DNA from: an uncultured Clostridia bacterium
GTDB taxonomy: Bacteria; Bacillota; Clostridia; Oscillospirales; Ruminococcaceae
Assembly: GCA_947427325.1 (NCBI GenBank)
Contig: CANEHP010000034.1
Span: 1 to 15,170 of the forward strand
DNA: 15,170 bases
Direction: 5' to 3'
In this document: positions 1-6,242 of the stretch, in pieces
How the letters are laid out: every line of letters begins with the position of its first letter
Numbering within the stretch: position 1 is the stretch's first letter
The notes under the pieces: model-generated
Told to the model about the DNA's origin: nothing
The model's input: only the letters and a program-made list of their open reading frames with translations
Databases searched by the model: none
Translations under genes and position numbers: made by a program

Positions 1-600
1 TTCAAGACTGCTGCTGAACAGCTCCTCAAAGCTGTCTATCTTAATAAGCATAACCACGGGATGAGAAAGCTTTTTCTCTATCTTCATATTTACATAATCG
101 GTAATATCGGAAAAATATAATAAAAATATGTTTTTTTCGCTTTTCTCGGCCGAGGCGTTTCCGTAAACACGGTAATACCGCTCATTGTGCTTTATGTCTA
201 CGCCCTCCTCAGTCATCAGCTTATCCAAGGACAAGCGTGAAATTAAGTCCAATGAGCCGCCGTAAACCGCTTCATCGTTAAAGAAATCCGAAAAATTTTT
301 GTTAAACCATACGATTTTTCTGTCTGCGTCGGTAATTGCCACGCCCATGGGCAGGCTGTAAAGAGAGGTTTTATTTTGCGTTCGTATTTCATCGGTGATA
401 AGAGCGGAATATTGAAAATTCCGCCTTGTGACCTGTATGAGCTTCCCTGCCGCAAAGCCGGAGATCAGCACCTCAAAAGGCGCAGTTATCCAAAACATAT
501 CGGGAGAATACATAAAGGTAAATACCGACGTAAATAAAATTAAGGCTATAAGCGCAATGACGGAAAACACCAATCCGCCGTCACGAAAATAATTTTTCAT
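1..600 (-). CDS. gdpP: GdpP-type cyclic-di-AMP phosphodiesterase, N-terminal 200 residues (3' end off window)
   Basis: Frame is open from ATG at 600 to base 1, giving 200 residues. Two hydrophobic helices (about residues 10-30 and 35-52) are followed by a PAS-like segment (about 75-170, containing SLPMGVAITDADRKIVWFN) and the start of a degenerate GGDEF domain (PVVMLIKIDSFEELF, about 181-195). This order of two TM helices, PAS, degenerate GGDEF and then DHH/DHHA1 is that of GdpP/YybT, a membrane c-di-AMP phosphodiesterase. The catalytic DHH-DHHA1 part would lie left of base 1 and is not seen, so activity cannot be judged. The start is supported by the purine-rich GAGGAAAGG about 9 nt upstream. 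It lies downstream of RNase J on the same strand, so co-transcription is possible, but a repeat element separates them. Another PAS/GGDEF membrane protein is a less likely alternative. Confidence 0.8.
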   Translation of the reverse strand, partial: MKNYFRDGGLVFSVIALIALILFTSVFTFMYSPDMFWITAPFEVLISGFAAGKLIQVTRRNFQYSALITDEIRTQNKTSLYSLPMGVAITDADRKIVWFNKNFSDFFNDEAVYGGSLDLISRLSLDKLMTEEGVDIKHNERYYRVYGNASAEKSEKNIFLLYFSDITDYVNMKIEKKLSHPVVMLIKIDSFEELFSSSLE

Positions 601-628
601 ATTTTTATTCTGCCTTTCCTCTTGAGGA

Positions 629-862
629 AGGGGCTGTAAAAAATTGAGAGTTTACAGTTGACAGCTGAGGAACAGCTTCGCCGATTTAAAATGTCCTTGG
701 CGAGCCATGCGCCTTTGCCAATGTCACGGGTTTTCCGAAGAAACAGCTTGAAATGCCGTCGGAAACATAAAAATTCAAATCCGTCGGCAAATCCCACACC
801 TCAACCGTCAACTTTCAACTGCCAACCATTAGCTGTCAACCGTCAACTTTTTACAGCTCCCT
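629..862 (+). repeat. MITE-like repeat, copy A (non-coding, inverted ends)
   Basis: The ends are imperfect inverted repeats: AGGGGCTGTAAAAAATTGA at 629-647 and the complement of AGGGAGCTGTAAAAAGTTGA at 843-862. Inside are several GTTGAC/GTCAAC words (654-670 and 804-848) and no credible gene. Two blocks match the element at 8569-8840 in reverse orientation: 669-692 against 8779-8802 (23 of 24 bases) and 738-788 against 8681-8732. It occupies nearly all the space between the RNase J stop (892) and the gdpP start (600). There is no transposase and no clear target-site duplication. Confidence 0.7.
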
Positions 863-891
863 TAAAAAATTTTCGGTCTGCAAATAAAACG

Positions 892-2901
892 CTATACTTC
901 CATAATAATAGGCAAAATCATAGGTCTGCGCTTTGTTTTTTGGTAAATAAAGCCGCTTAGGGAATCCTTTAATGCGGGCTTTATTCCTCCCCATTCACGA
1001 TAATTTTTCGCACACTGTGTTTCAAGGGTTTTAAAAGCAATTTCCCTTGCTTTTTCAATAATAGCTTCAGACTCCTTAACATACACAAATCCTCTTGAAA
1101 CTATATTGGGACCCGACACAATGGCGCCGTCGGATTTTCTCACCGTTGCGGCAACGATAATGAGTCCGTCTTCCGCCAAAAGCTTTCTGTCACGGAGTAC
1201 CGCGGAACCCACATCGCCAACTCCCAAGCCGTCCACAAGCACGCTGCCCGAGGTAACCGTGCCTGTTTTTTTCATAGTAACGCTGTTGGTTTCCAAAACC
1301 TGACCTATATCCGTTATGAAAATATTTTCCTCGGGAATGCCCATTTTTTCCGCCAGCATGGCATGTTTTTTAAGGTGCTTGTATTCGCCGTGAATCGGCA
1401 CGAAAAACTTAGGCTTGGTAAGGGAAATCATCATTTTAAGCTCTTCCTGGCAGGCGTGTCCCGATACATGCACATCGTACATTTTCTCGTAAACCACATC
1501 TGCCCCCAACTTCATCAGATCGTTTACCACATTGCCCACAAGCTTTTCATTGCCGGGAATCGGCGTGGCCGAAATTATAATAAGATCCTGAGGGGTAATT
1601 GTTACCTGACGGTGATCGTTTCCCGCCATTCTTGTAAGAGCGGACAAAGGTTCACCCTGACTTCCCGTAGTTACTATAACAAGCTGCTCGGGAGGATAGT
1701 TTCTTATCTGCTCTATATCTATTAAAATGCCCTCCGGTATGCGGATATAGTTAAGCTCAATGGCTTTCTGCATAACATTAAGCATACTTCTGCCGCTGAC
1801 CGCCACCTTTCTGCCCTGCAATACCGCATTGTCAACGATCTGCTGTATGCGGTGAATATTGCTGGAGAATGTGGCTACAATTATTCTTCTGCCCTCAGCC
1901 TGATTGAAAATATTCTTAAAGCTGTTTCCTACCGTTCTCTCGGACATAGTGTAGCCGGGGCGTTCCGCATTGGTGCTTTCAGACAAAAGAGCCAGAACGC
2001 CCTTTCGTCCAAGCTCGCCGAATCTTGCCAAATCAATGATTCCGCCCTCGATAGGGGTATAATCTATCTTAAAATCTCCCGTATGAACAACAACGCCCGC
2101 AGGAGTATGAACGGCAATGGCGCAGGCGTCGGGAATGGAGTGATTAACACGGATAAACTCCGCCGCCATACAGCCTAATTTAACAGTATCCCCGGGGCTG
2201 ACGGTAATAAGCTTGCTGGAAGCCAAAATTCCGTGCTCTCTCAGCTTTCCTTCCACAAGACCCAATGTTAGCCTTGTACCGTAAACGGGAACGTTCACCT
2301 TTTTAAGCAGATAGGGAATACTGCCTATATGATCCTCATGACCGTGGGTAAGCACAATTCCTCTGATTTTATGCTTGTTTTTCTCAAGGTAGGTGAAGTC
2401 GGGAATTACCATGTCTATTCCCGGCATATCCTCGTCGGGAAAGGCAAGTCCGCAGTCAATGATAAATATATCGTTGGCGCAGTCGTACACATAAATATTT
2501 TTTCCGATTTCGTTAAGTCCGCCCAAGGAATAAATTTTTAAAGGAGTAGTTTTAACATTTCGGCTATTTTGTCCGTTCTGATTAAAATTGTTTTGCCTTT
2601 GCTGAGTCTGCTGCATCTGCTGAACGGGCTTAGCCGCCGTCTTTTTAACCGGTGCGGTTTTTTTCTGTATATTCCTCTGCGGGCTCTTTTGAGCGGCGTT
2701 TATAACCGAATTGCTTTTTTTATTATTTTTCTGAACCGCGGAAAAATTAGCCTGATTTTTTTGCGCCTGCCTTCCGCTGTCGGATTGAGGGGAAATTTTA
2801 TTCTTTTTGCCGCTAAACTTGCGGTAAAATTTTTGCTTGTCCTGTCCTCCCTCGTCCTTCGCTTTAAAATTGGACATAAGTCCGTTATTGTTTTTTGTCA
2901 T
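892..2901 (-). CDS. rnj: Ribonuclease J with a long disordered N-terminal extension
   Basis: This is a 669-residue metallo-beta-lactamase/beta-CASP RNase, the RNA decay and 5'-end maturation exo/endonuclease of Gram-positive bacteria. The core starts near residue 121 (LKIYSLGGLNEIGKN). Metal-binding residues are visible: HGHEDH at 186-191, H254 in NHSIPDA, D276 in HTGDFK, and H504 in PIHGEYKH. The beta-CASP substrate-binding SGHA is at 480-483 and the C-terminal RNase J domain runs to the end. RNase J proteins are usually about 555 residues; the excess is a Lys/Gln/Asn-rich, low-complexity N-terminal arm (residues 1-118) with runs such as QQMQQTQQRQNNFNQN. GAAAGGAAC just before ATG 2901 supports this start, so the arm is probably translated. 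The predicted promoter lies about 340 nt upstream, leaving a long leader. gdpP follows on the same strand. Confidence 0.95.
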   Translation of the reverse strand: MTKNNNGLMSNFKAKDEGGQDKQKFYRKFSGKKNKISPQSDSGRQAQKNQANFSAVQKNNKKSNSVINAAQKSPQRNIQKKTAPVKKTAAKPVQQMQQTQQRQNNFNQNGQNSRNVKTTPLKIYSLGGLNEIGKNIYVYDCANDIFIIDCGLAFPDEDMPGIDMVIPDFTYLEKNKHKIRGIVLTHGHEDHIGSIPYLLKKVNVPVYGTRLTLGLVEGKLREHGILASSKLITVSPGDTVKLGCMAAEFIRVNHSIPDACAIAVHTPAGVVVHTGDFKIDYTPIEGGIIDLARFGELGRKGVLALLSESTNAERPGYTMSERTVGNSFKNIFNQAEGRRIIVATFSSNIHRIQQIVDNAVLQGRKVAVSGRSMLNVMQKAIELNYIRIPEGILIDIEQIRNYPPEQLVIVTTGSQGEPLSALTRMAGNDHRQVTITPQDLIIISATPIPGNEKLVGNVVNDLMKLGADVVYEKMYDVHVSGHACQEELKMMISLTKPKFFVPIHGEYKHLKKHAMLAEKMGIPEENIFITDIGQVLETNSVTMKKTGTVTSGSVLVDGLGVGDVGSAVLRDRKLLAEDGLIIVAATVRKSDGAIVSGPNIVSRGFVYVKESEAIIEKAREIAFKTLETQCAKNYREWGGIKPALKDSLSGFIYQKTKRRPMILPIIMEV

Positions 2902-3239
2902 TTAAGTTCCTTTCGTTTTTCTGAAATATAAATTCAACACAGGAAAATATGATAAAGCCTTGTCCACAAAGGCTTTTCACAAACACACGATTTAACCGCA
3001 AATAATATCTGCGGCAATTCTGCCGATTTTAATCGGAATATGCAAAAATCCGTGCGGTTTTGTTAGGGCAGCACCACACACAAAGACGTTAGGCGGTCAT
3101 TGTGCGGCGTTGCCTTAGGTTGAATGGAAAAGAAAACAGCTCCTGCGTTTAAAATATATCTGATGCTTTCGCAAAAAATACATAACATATGTATATGCTT
3201 GGCAAAGCTTAGATCGTAAGCCGCCGAGCATAAATATTC
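2902..3239 (-). promoter_or_regulatory. Predicted long, structured 5' leader of RNase J mRNA
   Basis: If transcription starts about 6-7 nt after the -10 box at 3246-3251, an untranslated leader of about 338 nt precedes the RNase J ATG. On the minus strand it contains an AT-rich hairpin (ATACAT/ATGTAT) followed by six T, the 14-bp-arm palindrome at 3067-3114, CCGATTAAAATCGG near 3028-3041, CCGCA/TGCGG near 2996-3016, and AAAGCCTT/AAGGCTTT near 2954-2976. I do not recognise a known riboswitch class. No credible ORF starts inside it. Alternatively the promoter drives an independent small RNA that ends before rnj. The whole 590-bp gap to the next gene at 3492 holds this leader, its promoter and an inverted-repeat element. 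Confidence 0.4.
3067..3114. repeat. Imperfect palindrome with 14-bp arms
   Basis: The left arm GGCAGCACCACACA (3067-3080) pairs with the right arm TGTGCGGCGTTGCC (3101-3114) around a 20-nt loop. Read as minus-strand RNA, two of the three non-Watson-Crick positions become G-U wobbles and one is an A-C mismatch, so the stem is better on the strand that would be the RNase J leader. It may be a small mobile palindrome or a functional leader hairpin. Confidence 0.55.
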
Positions 3240-3245
3240 TATTTT

Positions 3246-3274
3246 AGTATATACCATTTCTTGCTAAATGTCAA
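3246..3274 (-). promoter_or_regulatory. Sigma-A-type promoter driving the RNase J leader
   Basis: On the minus strand a perfect -35 TTGACA (3269-3274), a 17-bp spacer and -10 TATACT (3246-3251) are present. Expected start of transcription is near 3239-3240. The next gene in that direction is RNase J. Confidence 0.7.
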
Positions 3275-3296
3275 GGTTGGGAGCGGGAGTGGTTTC

Positions 3297-3463
3297 TGCG
3301 AACTTGTTTTCATAGGAATGGTGCGCAGATTTTCGAGCAAATTTTGTCGAGGACAAGGAAAAATTCCGCAGGAATACTCGTGTATTTCAAGAAATTTTGA
3401 CGCAGTCATCGGCAAAATTTGCCGAAAAGATGCGTGCCAATTTCTATGAGAACAAGTTCTGCA
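3297..3463. repeat. 167-bp inverted-repeat element (MITE-like), full copy
   Basis: The ends are near-perfect inverted repeats: left GAACTTGTTTTCATAGGAA (from 3300) and right, in complement, AGAACTTGTTCTCATAGAAA (from 3460). The interior has AT-rich inverted pieces, including the palindrome CGGCAAAATTTGCCG near 3412-3426. The first 45 bases recur at 15126-15170 with one mismatch. Translations across it have no recognisable domain, so I treat it as non-coding. It lies between the RNase J promoter and the 3' end of the nucleotidyltransferase gene. No transposase is nearby. Confidence 0.75.
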
Positions 3464-3491
3464 TATTTTTTCGGAAAGAGGCGGTAATTTT

Positions 3492-5780
3492 TCACCTTTC
3501 TCTCTCCAAAAGCTTCTTAACCGCCCCCTCAACCCGGTCGCAAAGAGCCTTTGCGGTTTCCTGCGAATAGCTTTCCGCATACATATAAAGCCCGTTGCCT
3601 TTTTTATTTGAGCGGAGTAAAACCCTATTGCCCTGCTTTCCTAAAATTACACCCTCCGAAAATTCATTTTGACCGCTTGCCAATTTGCCTATTATTCTTT
3701 GAGGGGGACAATGAACACATAAAAATCTGTTTTCGGATTTTAAGTCGGGAATCGTCTTTAAATATTGTCCCAAGCCCACAAAGGATTCGGTTATGATTTG
3801 CAACGCATTCAGAGCAAGAATTAAGCCGTCAAATAAAAAGGGCTGATCGGCGGCAAGCATTCGAGCCTCCTTGTCGCTGTTATCGTTGGTGCATTTATAA
3901 AAACGCTTAACTGTCTGTCCTGTGGATTTTGCCGCTTCTTCAATAACCGACGGAAACTCTAAGGGCACTGCGATATCCCTTCCCTTTTCCATAAGGCTTA
4001 AGGCAACAATAGTAACCAGCTTGGCATAATCCGCTTTTTCGTTTTGATTTACAAAAAGCTCCGCTTTATTACCCTCATGGTTAATGTTTATTGTCAAAGG
4101 CTCGCCCTTTTTGGTGCTGATTTTCTTTAAGGGCATTGCTGCTGCGGCGGCAATCAGGGGGTTGTTGCAGTTAAGGGTAACATTATAGCGGCAGTTAAAA
4201 CCGCTTGCCTCTTCTAAGGCTGTTGAATAAAGCAGGCCTGCGTTTTTAAAGGTCTTTATCTCTCCGAAGCCGTCCCACCCGGCGTTTCTGTAGTCGCCCC
4301 TGTTAAGTGCGCTTTCCAGCTTTCTTTCCTGAACTCTTGTTAAAGGCAGGCCGCCCTTATTCAGCACGGTAATACGGCTGGTTGCCGATGCGTCTATATA
4401 TACCAGCCCCTCGGCGTTCATTACCCTGCTTAAATGAATAAGGGCAGGCAGCGAGGATACGCCGCAGTCGGCAACCTTTCCCCCCGCTCCCGAAAAGCCT
4501 GCGCAAAAGCAAGCTTTAAGCACTGATGCGGCATTGCCGCAGCCGCAGGAAACTATAACTTTATTCTCAAAAACGGCTTCGCAGGCACTGCCCAAAACCG
4601 TCATAAAGCTCGGAGTTATCTCAGAGTTGGTTTCACCCTCTATGCCCTCCTCGTCTATTTCCTTCAGGGTATTTACGCCGTACTTGAGATTATTTTTCTG
4701 CATAACGCCAAAGGGTATTTTTTTGTTGTCCCATACCTTAACATTAGGCTCAAGAACGCTGTCCCTGCCCATAATACTTCCGCTGCCCAGAACAGAGTTT
4801 TCGTATGCGGCGGAGCCTTGCTCCATAACGGCATTTTCGCATATTATACAGCCGCTGCACTTAACCTTGTCCGAAAGAAAAGCGCCGTTTCCTATTATGC
4901 AGTCCCTGAGCTTGCAATTTTTTCCGATATTTGTATTGCTTTCTATCACAGATCCGCTGTCTATTACCGTTCCTGCGCCGACCTTCACGTTTTCGCCGAA
5001 AAAACAGGGGCTGTTTATTTTAACTCCTTCAATTTCGCTGCAAAAATTATCAAATTTACATTTCACCAAGCCGAAGAGTATATCCCTTTGACATTGCTTA
5101 TAAGACGGAATATCCCCGATATCGCACCAATAGCCTGTGCCTTCAAAGGCGGCGAGAGGTATTTTATCCTTCAGCATTTGCGGAAAAACATTTTTTGAAA
5201 AGTCCCACATAGCGTCGTCGGGAATAAGCTCAAGAACCTTTTTCGAGATAACATAAATTCCCGTATTGGCCATATCGCTTACCGCACCCATATAGGAGGG
5301 CTTTTCGGAAAAGCCCGTTACAAAGCCGTCAGAGGATATAACGCAGCCGTATTCCCTCGGATCGTCCACAGATTTGGTTAAAATTGTGGCGGCGGCTTTT
5401 TTTGCTTTGTGAAAGTCAATTAAAGCCGACAGGTCAAAGTCGCACATTGCGTCGCCGCTTATTACAAGGATTTCCTCCTCTTTGTCAAAGCCTGCCGTCA
5501 AAGCAGCCTTTTTAACCGCTCCCGCAGTGCCTAAGGGGCTGTCCTCATAAGAAAAATCAAGGGTAATGCCCTTATACCTTCTGCTTTTAAAATGCTTTTC
5601 TATTTCAAATCCCTTATACCGTAAAGTAAAAACTGCCTCGTCACAGCCGTTTTCGGAAAGTAAATCAAGTATATATTCACTTACGGGCTTGCCGCAAAGC
5701 TTAACCAAGGGTTTAGGCAGGGTACAGGTCAAAGGGCGAAGTCTGCTGCCCTCTCCTCCCGCCATAATTATTGCTTTCAT
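3492..5780 (-). CDS. Sugar-1-phosphate nucleotidyltransferase fused to LbH repeats and a degenerate phosphohexomutase-like domain
   Basis: This 762-residue protein has three parts. Residues 1-235 are a nucleotidyltransferase with the GGEGSRLRPLTCTLPKP signature (8-24), metal-binding GDAMCDFD (109-116) and GYWCDIGDIPSYKQCQRDIL (216-235). Residues about 250-355 are left-handed beta-helix hexapeptide repeats. Residues about 385-762 resemble a phosphomannomutase/phosphoglucomutase. The nucleotidyltransferase motifs look intact, so it should make an NDP-sugar (GDP-mannose or similar) for cell-surface polysaccharide; the nucleotide and sugar cannot be told from sequence. The mutase motifs look lost: DASATSR (463-469) stands where TASHNP is expected, NHEGNKAEL (567-575) where DxDxDR is expected, and the C-terminal phosphate loop reads RSNKKGNG (723-730). 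The longer frame opens at 5810, but AGGAGGC (5784-5790) places the start at ATG 5780, giving MKAIIMAGGEGSRLRP. No partner sugar genes are adjacent. Confidence 0.88.
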   Translation of the reverse strand: MKAIIMAGGEGSRLRPLTCTLPKPLVKLCGKPVSEYILDLLSENGCDEAVFTLRYKGFEIEKHFKSRRYKGITLDFSYEDSPLGTAGAVKKAALTAGFDKEEEILVISGDAMCDFDLSALIDFHKAKKAAATILTKSVDDPREYGCVISSDGFVTGFSEKPSYMGAVSDMANTGIYVISKKVLELIPDDAMWDFSKNVFPQMLKDKIPLAAFEGTGYWCDIGDIPSYKQCQRDILFGLVKCKFDNFCSEIEGVKINSPCFFGENVKVGAGTVIDSGSVIESNTNIGKNCKLRDCIIGNGAFLSDKVKCSGCIICENAVMEQGSAAYENSVLGSGSIMGRDSVLEPNVKVWDNKKIPFGVMQKNNLKYGVNTLKEIDEEGIEGETNSEITPSFMTVLGSACEAVFENKVIVSCGCGNAASVLKACFCAGFSGAGGKVADCGVSSLPALIHLSRVMNAEGLVYIDASATSRITVLNKGGLPLTRVQERKLESALNRGDYRNAGWDGFGEIKTFKNAGLLYSTALEEASGFNCRYNVTLNCNNPLIAAAAAMPLKKISTKKGEPLTININHEGNKAELFVNQNEKADYAKLVTIVALSLMEKGRDIAVPLEFPSVIEEAAKSTGQTVKRFYKCTNDNSDKEARMLAADQPFLFDGLILALNALQIITESFVGLGQYLKTIPDLKSENRFLCVHCPPQRIIGKLASGQNEFSEGVILGKQGNRVLLRSNKKGNGLYMYAESYSQETAKALCDRVEGAVKKLLERER

Positions 5781-5917
5781 AATGCCTCCTGATATATATT
5801 TAATAAACACATTGCAAAGCCGCAGAGCGAACTTTGCACAGCGCTGTTTTCTTCATGTAAATATATTATTGCAAACAATCCCTTTGCATATTCAGAAATA
5901 TAACAAAATAAGCCTTA

Positions 5918-5947
5918 TTGGCATATTATGTAATGTAAAAAAATTAT
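5918..5947 (+). promoter_or_regulatory. Possible promoter for the DUF3343-desulfurase operon
   Basis: TTGGCA (5918-5923) is followed after 18 bp by AATTAT (5942-5947), upstream of the first gene at 6015. The -10 match is only four of six, so this is tentative. The 234-bp divergent gap (5781-6014) also holds TGCAAAG/CTTTGCA inverted repeats around 5812-5837. Confidence 0.3.
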
Positions 5948-5969
5948 GTTTTACAGAAAAACAATTTTT

Positions 5970-5991
5970 GTGAACGCTCTGTGAACGCTCT
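5970..5991 (+). repeat. Tandem pair of 11-bp repeats GTGAACGCTCT
   Basis: Two perfect copies (5970-5980 and 5981-5991) sit 23 bp before the ATG at 6015, just downstream of the candidate promoter, so they would be in the transcribed leader. This could be an operator or leader element, or a chance duplication. Confidence 0.6.
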
Positions 5992-6014
5992 CTGAATTAA
6001 AATAAGGAGCAATT

Positions 6015-6242
6015 ATGATGAAATATTATTTAACGGTTAAAAATTATACGGAAGCAATGAGGGGCAAAAGCTACCTTAAAGGTCTTAATATAAACTGTAA
6101 TGTGGAAAAGGTAAGCGGCAAGGGGGGCTGCGGCTATGCTGTTGTTGTGGGGGACAATCCCGAAAGAGCCTCAAGACTGCTCAGCACCTTAAATATTACC
6201 GTTTTGAAAATAGAAAGCGGAAAGTCCGATGGTTTATCTTGA
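6015..6242 (+). CDS. DUF3343 protein, putative Se/S carrier-like
   Basis: This small protein has 75 residues. MKYYLTVKNYTEAMRGKSYL and the following GGCGYAVVVGDNPERASRLL fit the DUF3343 (putative Se/S carrier-like) family: a short ferredoxin-like fold with a conserved Cys in a CG motif (C39 here; C28 also present). Members often sit beside a class V aminotransferase and have been proposed to carry sulfur or selenium. AAGGAGC (6003-6009) serves either ATG 6015 or ATG 6018; both spacings work, and I keep the first. The gene overlaps the next by 14 bp, strongly suggesting translational coupling with the desulfurase-like enzyme, which would be the natural sulfur/selenium donor. The family assignment rests on size, the CG motif and this neighbour. 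Confidence 0.72.
   Translation: MMKYYLTVKNYTEAMRGKSYLKGLNINCNVEKVSGKGGCGYAVVVGDNPERASRLLSTLNITVLKIESGKSDGLS

Noticed and set aside
658..960. 100-codon plus-strand frame between gdpP and RNase J
   Set aside because: It translates the MITE-like repeat and then runs antisense into the RNase J 3' end; no family resemblance.
3063..3257. 64-codon minus-strand frame in the RNase J leader as a leader peptide
   Set aside because: Its start codon lies upstream of the predicted transcription start and it lacks a ribosome binding site.
3300..3309. GAAC-TT-GTTC words as possible LexA (SOS) boxes
   Set aside because: The Firmicutes LexA box needs four bases between GAAC and GTTC; here there are two, and the copies sit at element tips and 3' ends rather than in promoters.
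3261..3580. Open frames across the 167-bp element on both strands (for example 3261-3449 plus and 3239-3580 minus)
   Set aside because: They run through the inverted-repeat element and the end of the neighbouring gene, have no ribosome binding site or domain, and are explained by repeat composition.
4534..5198. Long plus-strand frames (185 and 126 codons) opposite the nucleotidyltransferase
   Set aside because: They are antisense shadows of a well-supported gene with intact motifs; their composition mirrors the sense codons.
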